Shown one piece after another: positions 9,803-17,318 of a stretch of 64,000 nucleotides of DNA (within the stretch, counting starts at the first letter, position 1; every line of letters begins with the position of its first letter). Below the pieces are notes generated by a model. The model made no database searches. It had not been told where the DNA came from and saw only the letters and a list, made by a program, of their open reading frames with translations. The DNA lies in NCBI RefSeq assembly GCF_938041965.1, contig NZ_CALISE010000017.1, positions 1 to 64,000 on the forward strand. Direction: 5' to 3'. The position numbers and the translations under genes are program-made. The DNA is from an uncultured Mogibacterium sp. (GTDB lineage: Bacteria > Bacillota > Clostridia > Peptostreptococcales > Anaerovoracaceae).

Positions 9803-9949
9803 ACTGACTCGATAGAGGTCGCGGAGCTCAAGAGTACCTGGTAGCTACAGCGTGGGAAGCTGCTACTAGGGAAAGGGAAATCCGCCGAAGGGAATATCAC
9901 CCCAATGATATTTTCTGGGCCGGTGCATAATATGCGCCGAACTGTCACA
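9803..9949 (+). promoter_or_regulatory. Lysine riboswitch (L box)
   Basis: Conserved lysine-aptamer blocks appear in order: GATAGAGGTCGC (9811 on), AAGAGTAC (9830 on), GGGAAAGGGAAATCCGCCGAAGG (the first part near 9869), TTCTGGGCCGG (9912 on) and ACTGTCA (9941 on). The closing P1 pairing is GTGACAGT-like with the GACTGACTC region. It controls the NhaC-family gene 123 nt downstream. I could not decide between transcriptional and translational control; no clear terminator is seen before the gene, so control of its GGAGG site is plausible. Confidence 0.92.
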
Positions 9950-10072
9950 TCGTAAAATGTGGAGCGCTATCAATGGTATATAGCTAATGCGTATTTTGCA
10001 TTGCTTACGTACGAACCATGGATACGTTTCAGACGTTATTCATGGCTATTTTATTTATACGGAGGTTTTAAA

Positions 10073-11725
10073 ATGATACGCATTAACAAAAGCAGAATTA
10101 TGTACGTGTTCGGGCTTACCGCACTCTTCATAGCGGCTGTGCCGATTGTGGCAATGGCTACTGACAGTAAGCCAGCAATGTATGCAACGATATGGGCTGT
10201 TCTACCGCCTATCGTCGCTATCGGACTAGCACTCATAACAAAAGAAGTATACAGCTCGCTGTTCATCGGAATTCTTGCAGGTGGACTTATATATTCTGGA
10301 ATGAATTTCCCTAAATTCATGAATCATGTGATGATAGATGGATTCGTTTCATCACTGTCTTCAGCGGGTAATGTAGGAATCCTAGTATTCCTAGTTATAC
10401 TCGGTATGCTCGTCGCTATGATGAATCTATCAGGTGGTTCCGCTGCTTTCGGAAATTGGGCAGCTCAGAGGATTAAAACTCGCCGCGGCGCACAGTACTC
10501 GACCGTTACTCTCGGAATTCTCATATTCGTTGACGATTACTTCAACTGCTTAACAGTTGGGAGCGTTATGAAGCCACTTACCGACAAATACAACATATCG
10601 AGGGCTAAGCTGGCATATTTGATAGATGCAACTGCAGCGCCAGTCTGCATATTAGCACCTATTTCATCTTGGGCTGCAGCTGTAAGCGGTTTTGTAGAGG
10701 GAAAAAATGGCCTAAGCATATTCATTCAGGCTATTCCTTATAACTTCTACGCACTTCTCACTATAGCCATGATGTTCATGATTATAACTATGAATTTCGA
10801 TTACGGAAAAATGGCAACTTATGAGAAAAATGCCGTAGAAAACGGCGACCTCTTTACAGTGCAAGATACTGCAGCATTGAAGAATGACAGTGCTGTCGAG
10901 ACAGTGCATCAAGGAATAGTAATGGATTTGATGTTCCCGGTAATAGTGCTCATCATCTCTTGCATCACTGGCATGCTATATACTGGAGGCTTCTGGAGCG
11001 GCAAATCATTTGTAACTGCATTCGCAGGCTGCGATGCATCCACGTCTCTAGTACTCGGAAGTGTTGTTTCACTGGTTATTACTATCGTCTACTACATGAT
11101 TAGAAGAGTCGTTCCTTTCTCGGAGCTTATGGAATGTGTTCCTGAAGGATTCAAATCAATGGTTTCACCAATCCTCGTTCTTACGATGGCATGGACTCTA
11201 AAAACTATGACTGATTCCCTCGGTCTCGCGCAGTTCGTTGCCAATATGATGGATAAAATTCCTGGTGGATTGATTATGGTAATACCTGCGATGTTCTTCC
11301 TAGTATCATGTGCTCTTGGTTTTGCTTCTGGCACATCGTGGGGAACTTTTGGAATACTAATTCCTATAGCACTTGCAGTAACTGCGAATAGACCTGATAT
11401 GATGATTGTACTCATATCTTCCTGCATGGCTGGTGGAGTTTGTGGTGACCACTGCTCGCCGATCTCAGATACGACTATCATGTCATCTGCTGGCGCAGCT
11501 GTTAGGCACCTTAGCCACGTCGAGACTCAGCTACCTTATGCTATGACCGTTCTATCTGTATCAGCCGTATGCTATGTAATCGCTGGCATCATGGAATCTC
11601 CATGGGTTGCACTTGCGGTAGGGCTCGTACTCCTATATGTAGTTCTGCGCTTCTTCAAGAGAAGAGAAGGTTCGTATGTAGTTGATGAAACTCAGGCTAT
11701 TGAGACTGCAACTGCCCAGGGTTAA
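10073..11725 (+). CDS. NhaC-family transporter under lysine riboswitch control (probable lysine permease)
   Basis: A 550-residue membrane protein with about 11-12 hydrophobic segments and a cleavable or anchoring N-terminal helix. The NhaC/antiporter family signatures TLGILIFVDDYFNCLTVGS (about residue 143) and SGTSWGTFGILIPIALA, plus GDHCSPISDTTIMSS, are present. NhaC members were founded as Na+/H+ antiporters, but those preceded by L boxes (called LysW in comparative work) are predicted lysine transporters. The start is ATG 10073, 7 nt after GGAGG; an in-frame GTG at 9959 overlaps the riboswitch edge and is rejected. The gene ends in a strong hairpin at 11788-11823. Confidence 0.88.
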   Translation: MIRINKSRIMYVFGLTALFIAAVPIVAMATDSKPAMYATIWAVLPPIVAIGLALITKEVYSSLFIGILAGGLIYSGMNFPKFMNHVMIDGFVSSLSSAGNVGILVFLVILGMLVAMMNLSGGSAAFGNWAAQRIKTRRGAQYSTVTLGILIFVDDYFNCLTVGSVMKPLTDKYNISRAKLAYLIDATAAPVCILAPISSWAAAVSGFVEGKNGLSIFIQAIPYNFYALLTIAMMFMIITMNFDYGKMATYEKNAVENGDLFTVQDTAALKNDSAVETVHQGIVMDLMFPVIVLIISCITGMLYTGGFWSGKSFVTAFAGCDASTSLVLGSVVSLVITIVYYMIRRVVPFSELMECVPEGFKSMVSPILVLTMAWTLKTMTDSLGLAQFVANMMDKIPGGLIMVIPAMFFLVSCALGFASGTSWGTFGILIPIALAVTANRPDMMIVLISSCMAGGVCGDHCSPISDTTIMSSAGAAVRHLSHVETQLPYAMTVLSVSAVCYVIAGIMESPWVALAVGLVLLYVVLRFFKRREGSYVVDETQAIETATAQG

Positions 11726-11787
11726 GAAGTATAATATCGATGGATCTTTGAAAAATATTATCTTTAACTTTGCTGAAAAAGACTGAA

Positions 11788-11823
11788 AGAGGGAGCTATC
11801 ACTTCTATGTGATAGCTCCCTTT
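11788..11823. terminator. Bidirectional terminator after the lysine transporter
   Basis: A 12-bp perfect stem GGGAGCTATCAC/GTGATAGCTCCC with a 6-nt loop, flanked by A and T tracts. It serves the converging genes ending at 11725 and 11837. Confidence 0.85.
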
Positions 11824-11836
11824 CTTCATTTATCGA

Positions 11837-12316
11837 TCAGAGATACATAAATGGAAGTATATGCATTGTAGCCGCTATGACAAACAGACCTAATAGGATG
11901 AACATGCTCCCGAGAAGACAGAAGGCCTTCTTGCCATTACTATTTATATCTTGCGGGTTTAACTCCTCTATATAAAATCTAGCAGATGAGCGTTTGTCGT
12001 AAATTACAGTGATGGGTACCTCACCTTTCCGCTCACACTTTCTTAAAAATGAAGCCTTGCTATCTAAACCAAAGAATGTTTTGTTGTATCTAAGATTTCT
12101 ACCGCTTTCACTTTTGAACGAAATCTCGCAGTCACACTCGAAGCTATATCTAGTGCTTCTGATCTCGAGCACCTTTAGGAAGCCTTCAGTTTCAATTGCA
12201 TTTGTGCCATCTAGCACTAGACTATTAATATCCTTTTCCTTACCTGAACAAAGTCGCCCTGTATATATAAATATCCAGCCTATTAATATCATTATAAGAG
12301 CTATAAAATACATCAT
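11837..12316 (-). CDS. Small membrane protein, DUF3592-like
   Basis: A 159-residue protein with one transmembrane helix at each end (about residues 3-20 and 130-155) and an extracytoplasmic or cytoplasmic beta-rich middle. The central pattern, with YSFECDCEISFKSESG followed by VPITVIYDKRSSARFY, resembles DUF3592 proteins. It lies 23 nt downstream of the PBP gene and may be read through from it. Function unknown. Confidence 0.65.
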   Translation of the reverse strand: MMYFIALIMILIGWIFIYTGRLCSGKEKDINSLVLDGTNAIETEGFLKVLEIRSTRYSFECDCEISFKSESGRNLRYNKTFFGLDSKASFLRKCERKGEVPITVIYDKRSSARFYIEELNPQDINSNGKKAFCLLGSMFILLGLFVIAATMHILPFMYL

Positions 12317-12339
12317 CTAATCTGCTACCATTAGTAATC

Positions 12340-13680
12340 CTAGTTGTTCTGCACTAGCGCAAGCAATGTTTTATAAGCCACAGGTCCAGCAACCTTATAG
12401 CCAGTGCCACCGTTTTTCACCCATACTACGAAAGCATATGGATGATCTGCATCATCTATAAATCCAACAAACCACGCATCAGGGGTTCCACTCCCAGTCT
12501 CTGCTGTTCCAGACTTTGCATAGATGTCGAGTCCTCGAAAATTACTCTCTCCATATGTAACCTTAACGTCATTTTTCATCATGCTCTTCATCTTACCTGC
12601 GGTACCACTGCTCAGGTAATTACCTAATGAATCACCACCGGTAACCTTTTTAAGGAAATTAGATGAACTTATTATATAAGGATTTATAGCCTTGCCGCCA
12701 TTTGCAATAGCGCCCATATAGACCATCATCGAGGCGGGATTTACGAGGTCCTCCGCCTGCCCGATTCCCGCCCAACTAAGTTTAACTGGGTCATCCTTTG
12801 GAAAAACGAATGTCCCCTTTGCTGTCTTAATTCCGTTTATATCGAGTGAGTTGGTCAGCCCAATCTTCTTGACGTAATCCTTCATGGCACTTGCGCCAAC
12901 CTTACGAGTGATTTCTCCAAATGCACCGTTACAAGACTTTGCGAGCGCCATCTCGAAGTCAACATGCCCATGTCGCTCTGTGCACTTTATCGGTGATCCA
13001 TTTACATACGTAACACCAGTACAGTTAAAGCTGAAATCATCTATATCATCAACATTGTCAATCGCCGCCGCAGCGGTTACCGTCTTAAATGTTGAGCCTG
13101 GAGTGAGCCTTCCCGAGAGGAATGTATTGAAATATTCAGATGAACTAGAATTTGTTGGAAGTGTCCCCTTAGGATCAACCGATGGCGTACATACCATCGC
13201 CATTATCTCTCCGGTTTTATAGTTGTATACCCCAACCATTCCCTGACGGTTACCGAGCGCCTTGTACGCAGCTAAATTAGCCTTTGCATCTATGGTCAAA
13301 GTGATTTTGCTTCCGTCCTTAGTGGTATCATAGGTCCCGTTTAGCAGGTCATACCCTATAAGCTGCGGTCTAAATACGTTGATTGCACCTGTCGCAATAT
13401 TGCCCTTTGGATCTCCAACCGCATGTACAGTTGCCTTTCTAAGTGAAGCATCAGAAGGATACACGAGTCCATCCTTTGTGCAGTTAAGCAGCATCACGTC
13501 ATTTCTGTCATAGATAGTGCCGCGGTTGACTTCACCATTAGTATATATCTGCCTATTTCCATAGAAGCTCGCCCAGTCTTGCCCTTTGGTAACAAATCTC
13601 CATGTAAAAATCAATATCCCTATGAACAGCGACGCGGCAAGCAGCAGACAGATATTCGCTCTACGCTCTAGTTTCCGCAT
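12340..13680 (-). CDS. Class B penicillin-binding protein (transpeptidase, PbpA/FtsI-like)
   Basis: A 446-residue peptidoglycan transpeptidase with an N-terminal transmembrane anchor (about residues 9-28) and a short dimerisation domain. The catalytic motifs are S196-T-F-K (SxxK), S249-C-N (SxN) and a KSGTAET motif near residue 390. It is short for a class B PBP, similar to the PbpA proteins that pair with FHA-FtsW/RodA proteins in Gram-positive bacteria. It is 28 nt downstream of the FHA-FtsW/RodA gene, so the two probably form a polymerase-transpeptidase pair for wall elongation or division. SD AAAAGGAGG precedes the ATG. Confidence 0.92.
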   Translation of the reverse strand: MRKLERRANICLLLAASLFIGILIFTWRFVTKGQDWASFYGNRQIYTNGEVNRGTIYDRNDVMLLNCTKDGLVYPSDASLRKATVHAVGDPKGNIATGAINVFRPQLIGYDLLNGTYDTTKDGSKITLTIDAKANLAAYKALGNRQGMVGVYNYKTGEIMAMVCTPSVDPKGTLPTNSSSSEYFNTFLSGRLTPGSTFKTVTAAAAIDNVDDIDDFSFNCTGVTYVNGSPIKCTERHGHVDFEMALAKSCNGAFGEITRKVGASAMKDYVKKIGLTNSLDINGIKTAKGTFVFPKDDPVKLSWAGIGQAEDLVNPASMMVYMGAIANGGKAINPYIISSSNFLKKVTGGDSLGNYLSSGTAGKMKSMMKNDVKVTYGESNFRGLDIYAKSGTAETGSGTPDAWFVGFIDDADHPYAFVVWVKNGGTGYKVAGPVAYKTLLALVQNN

Positions 13681-13708
13681 ATGCTACCTCCTTTTGCATT
13701 CGTTCCCA

Positions 13709-15442
13709 TCAAGGCCTCCTCTTAATCGCAAGGCTTGCATCCTTACGCATATCCGCAGCCTTAAAGTAGGCCAGCATCGCCCATGAACACATCGCACTCG
13801 TACCACCCGTAGAGACGAACGGGAAGGTAACTCCAGTTAGCGGAAACAGATCTACTGCTCCAAATATATTTAGCATGGTCTGAAAGATCATCATCGTCGC
13901 AGCACCGCATGCTGCTATCGTATAGAAAGCTGATCTTCCTGCCACGATTGAATTTACCGCAAACAGCGAGAGGGTAATGATACACAGAACGAGCAGAATT
14001 GATATTATGAGCCCCCATTCTTCAGTGACAAACCCGAATACGAGGTCTGTGTTGGAGGCTGCAACGGTCTTTAAGGATCCATTACCTGCACCAAGGCCGA
14101 GGAGACCTCCACCGGATGCATAGGACATGGTTCTAGTTTGCTGATATCCCATACCGTTGATAAAATCCGGTTCCCACACATGCCCCCAAGCATTAAATCT
14201 ACTCAATATGTATGGCTTAAACCTGAGCACAAGTATGCCCATGATTCCAGCCGCCCCTATCGTGAGTATAAGTCTCGAAAAATCACCACTCCTTAGGAAC
14301 GAAATCACCAGATATGTAACGAAGAAGATAAGCGCACCTCCGAAGTCTCCCATCTTAGCAAGGCAAGCCAGGCAGAATAAGGAGAACAGCATGAAGCCGT
14401 AGAGATTTTTCTTGTTAAAGAGATTCTCCATCGTCGCTGCACCGATGCATATGAATGCGAGCTTTACGATTTCAGAAGGCTGAATTGAGATGCCACCGAC
14501 TGTAACCCAGTTAGCAGCTCCGAATTTAGTCGTTCCAAATATCACATTGAAAAGCAAAAGTCCTATAGCAAGAACAGCGAGTACCGGCTTAATCTTCTCC
14601 GTCCTCTTGAGGTCACGCATATAAATACACATGAATATAAATATAAATATACCGACAAGAGTCGCGATATACTGTTTCATGGTGAGTGAAGGATTTGCGG
14701 AGGTCGTGACCGCTAGCCCAATAGTCGACATGAAGAAGGCTATCATCTCCATCTCGAACCCCTTGCTGCCCATTGCCCTAAAGAGAATCACATAAACCCA
14801 CATAGTAGCGGAAAGTAGCGGAATTGAAAGAAGCGCCCCAGGAGTAAGATTCGTTCCCATGCCAATTATCAGTTGTATCATCGTCAGAAATTGAAATGCA
14901 GTGATAGCAACCATAAGTGGCCATGGCGAGACAGGTTTCTTGTCCATCGAGCGCATAGCATCATTATTTTTCTCCTCTTCGACACTTATCGCAGCGAGCG
15001 TGCACTTTGCGCCGCCCATTATGATTTCGTCGCCAGGATTTATTATGTATTTCTTACGCGGAATGAGCTGAATCCCATTGATAATAGTTCCATTCTTGGA
15101 ATTCAAATCCTTGAACATCCATTTTCCGTCTTTACGGCGAATCAAAAGCGCCTGCGTATTGGAAATCGTATCAAGCTCAATACGTAGGTCAACAGATGAC
15201 GATCTTCCGATAATGTTCTCCCAATGAGTGATTGGAAGTGTAACACCATCCTCAACAGACAGATAACCCCAGACCTCTGGCGTCACTCTAGTTGAGAGCA
15301 GTGACATGATGGACTTCATAAGAATGTAAACTGCCAAAATTACGAAAATCCACCTTGATGCCGTCGTTATGTATTTTGCGAAAATAGGATTATTCTCGAC
15401 AAAAGTAAGTACGGATGTAAATAAACTATCTATGGTCACCAC
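13709..15442 (-). CDS. FHA domain-FtsW/RodA/SpoVE fusion (SEDS peptidoglycan polymerase)
   Basis: A 577-residue protein. One transmembrane helix (about 28-48) is followed by an FHA phosphothreonine-binding domain (about 65-150; GRSSSVDLRI, LNSKNGTIING). Eight to ten transmembrane helices with SEDS motifs follow (ANWVTVGGISIQPSEIVKLAFI, GLLGLGAGNGS, FPLTGVTFPFVSTGG). SEDS proteins polymerise lipid II glycan strands with a class B PBP, here the next gene. The FHA domain suggests control by Ser/Thr kinases. The fusion is known in Clostridia and Actinobacteria as separate or joined neighbours. Confidence 0.93.
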   Translation of the reverse strand: MVTIDSLFTSVLTFVENNPIFAKYITTASRWIFVILAVYILMKSIMSLLSTRVTPEVWGYLSVEDGVTLPITHWENIIGRSSSVDLRIELDTISNTQALLIRRKDGKWMFKDLNSKNGTIINGIQLIPRKKYIINPGDEIIMGGAKCTLAAISVEEEKNNDAMRSMDKKPVSPWPLMVAITAFQFLTMIQLIIGMGTNLTPGALLSIPLLSATMWVYVILFRAMGSKGFEMEMIAFFMSTIGLAVTTSANPSLTMKQYIATLVGIFIFIFMCIYMRDLKRTEKIKPVLAVLAIGLLLFNVIFGTTKFGAANWVTVGGISIQPSEIVKLAFICIGAATMENLFNKKNLYGFMLFSLFCLACLAKMGDFGGALIFFVTYLVISFLRSGDFSRLILTIGAAGIMGILVLRFKPYILSRFNAWGHVWEPDFINGMGYQQTRTMSYASGGGLLGLGAGNGSLKTVAASNTDLVFGFVTEEWGLIISILLVLCIITLSLFAVNSIVAGRSAFYTIAACGAATMMIFQTMLNIFGAVDLFPLTGVTFPFVSTGGTSAMCSWAMLAYFKAADMRKDASLAIKRRP

Positions 15443-15459
15443 CCCATTTACAGTAATCT

Positions 15460-17124
15460 CTATTTCTTCCAGGAGCTCTTGAGGCTTACGATACTGTTAA
15501 ACACCTTCTCGTCATCTGTCGTTAACTCGCTATCCGCAATATAATATCCTTTGCGGAAGAATTGGAATCTCTCGCCAGCCTTGACATCGGAAACTGATGG
15601 CTCAGCAAAGCCCCATGTCTCATGTAGCGAATCTGGATTGAGCTCTAGATTGCCATCTTCATTTTCAATCATGAGTGTCTGATACTCTCGTATCTTAATT
15701 TTCACTGCCGTAGAAGCTTCTACGAAATGAATTGTACCCTTTACCTTGCGATTTCCACCCTCAGTACCACTCTTTGTCTCAGGATCGTAAGTACAGAGCA
15801 GCTCCTTGATGGTGCCATCCTCGTTCTTAACAACCTCATTGCAGGTGATGAAATAACCTCCCTTGAGTCTTACCTCGTTGCCAGGGAATAGCCTGAAATA
15901 CTTCTTGACAGGCACTTCCATGAAATCATCTCCGTCTATCCACAGTTCGCGGCCAAATGGAATTTCTCTCTCTCCAAGCTCTGGAACATTTCTATTATTT
16001 TCAACTGCACAAGTCTCTATCTGGTCTTCAGGATAATTAGTAATCACCACCTTGATAGGATCCATTACGACGTTGCGGGCAGAAACCTTGAACTGAAGGT
16101 CATCACGCACGCTGGTCTCGAGCTGTGCAAAATCCACTGTCGAATTGGACTTTGCAACTCCTATATCGTCGCAGAAGCTTCTGATTGCTTCAGGTGTATA
16201 TCCACGTCTTCTAATACCAGCAATTGTAGGCATACGAGGATCATCCCAGCCAGAAACAGTTCCTTCATCAACGAGCTTCTTGAGATATCTCTTGCTCATA
16301 AGCATGTTGGTGATGTTGAGCCTTGCGAACTCAATCTGTCTTGGCTGCGGATTCCAGAAACCAACTTCATTGAGCACCCAATCGTACAGCGGTCTGTGAT
16401 CCTCGAACTCGAGTGTACAGATGGAGTGCGAGATTCCTTCAATCGCGTCTTCAATCGGATGAGCGAAATCGTACATAGGGTAAATACACCATTTGTCTCC
16501 TGTATTGTGATGAGTAGCATGTGCAACTCTATATATAATAGGATCTCGCATATTGATGTTAGGTGAGCTCATATCAATCTTGGCACGAAGCACCGCCTCA
16601 CCGTCACCATACTTCCCAGCTCTCATATCTTCAAATAGAGTTAGGTTTTCCTGAGCTGTTCGATTTCTATACGGACTCTCCTTGCCAGGTTCAGTGAGAG
16701 TTCCTCTGTACTCCTTCATCTGCTCAGCTGTAAGTTCGCAGACATAAGCCTTGCCCTTCTTGATGAGCTCAATCGCTGCATCATACATAGTGTCGAAGTA
16801 ATCAGAAGCCCACCTCTTCTCATCCCACTCGAAACCGAGCCAACGCACATCCTCCTCAATTGAATTTACGTATTCCATATCCTCCTTTACAGGATTGGTG
16901 TCATCGTATCTGAGGTTGCATTTTCCGCCGTATTTCTTAGCCGTTCCGAAGTTCAGGCAAATAGACTTAGCGTGTCCAATATGCAGATATCCGTTAGGTT
17001 CCGGTGGAAACCTCGTATACACCTCTTGGTACTTACCCTCCGCTAAATCCTCATCTATCATGTTGTGGATGAAATTACTTCTCATCGTAGTTTCTAGTGA
17101 ATGCTCTTTATCGGTAGCCATCAT
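15460..17124 (-). CDS. glnS: Glutaminyl-tRNA synthetase
   Basis: A 554-residue class I synthetase. It has the PPEPNGYLHIGHAKS signature (HIGH motif, about residues 40-54), LEFEDHRPLYDWV (anticodon/acceptor recognition), the KMSKS equivalent LMSKRYLKK (about 275) and a C-terminal anticodon-binding beta-barrel domain. It charges tRNA-Gln directly, so this organism need not rely on GatCAB for glutamine. Two adjacent ATGs (17124 and 17121) follow GAGGAGGG; the second has the better spacing. A structured leader (17143-17219) precedes it. Confidence 0.95.
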   Translation of the reverse strand: MMATDKEHSLETTMRSNFIHNMIDEDLAEGKYQEVYTRFPPEPNGYLHIGHAKSICLNFGTAKKYGGKCNLRYDDTNPVKEDMEYVNSIEEDVRWLGFEWDEKRWASDYFDTMYDAAIELIKKGKAYVCELTAEQMKEYRGTLTEPGKESPYRNRTAQENLTLFEDMRAGKYGDGEAVLRAKIDMSSPNINMRDPIIYRVAHATHHNTGDKWCIYPMYDFAHPIEDAIEGISHSICTLEFEDHRPLYDWVLNEVGFWNPQPRQIEFARLNITNMLMSKRYLKKLVDEGTVSGWDDPRMPTIAGIRRRGYTPEAIRSFCDDIGVAKSNSTVDFAQLETSVRDDLQFKVSARNVVMDPIKVVITNYPEDQIETCAVENNRNVPELGEREIPFGRELWIDGDDFMEVPVKKYFRLFPGNEVRLKGGYFITCNEVVKNEDGTIKELLCTYDPETKSGTEGGNRKVKGTIHFVEASTAVKIKIREYQTLMIENEDGNLELNPDSLHETWGFAEPSVSDVKAGERFQFFRKGYYIADSELTTDDEKVFNSIVSLKSSWKK

Positions 17125-17142
17125 TGCCCTCCTCGGCTTAAT

Positions 17143-17219
17143 TTAGTGCATGTTCGCCAAGTCACGAACGCTAACCTTCACTCGGTTACCCGATGCGTCC
17201 ATAACTTGGCGAATGCACT
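17143..17219 (-). ncRNA. Candidate structured leader RNA of glnS
   Basis: Between the promoter and the ribosome binding site, the minus strand forms a 15- to 16-bp outer helix (AGTGCATTCGCCAAGT with ACTTGGCGAACATGCACT, one 2-nt bulge). Inside it lies a 6-bp helix (GGACGC/GCGTTC) and an inner TCGG-GTAA-CCGA hairpin with a GNRA tetraloop, plus a GTGAAGGTTA strand that could pair with the loop region. No T-box consensus (GGTGGNACCGCG) or glnA-type glutamine riboswitch consensus was found. Cis-regulation is inferred from position. Confidence 0.55.
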
Positions 17220-17231
17220 GAAGTTTTTAAA

Positions 17232-17240
17232 ATTATATCA
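17232..17240 (-). promoter_or_regulatory. Extended -10 promoter of glnS
   Basis: TGATATAAT on the minus strand is a perfect -10 with TGN. A start about 7 nt downstream would place the whole structured leader in the transcript. Confidence 0.6.
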
Positions 17241-17318
17241 TAATCATGTAGTTTTCAAAAGGTAGAGCCGTCCCCATGACCTTAAAAATCCTGTGTAGAT
17301 TATATGGTTTATAATTGC

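Noticed and set aside
17143..17219. T-box, ZTP or glnA-type riboswitch upstream of glnS.
   Set aside because: The T-box GGTGGNACCGCG and glnA blocks are absent. A short stretch resembles the ZTP 5' half (CGTGACTTGGCGAACA), but the downstream GGGAAACC helix and CCGCC..GGGC pseudoknot strand are missing.
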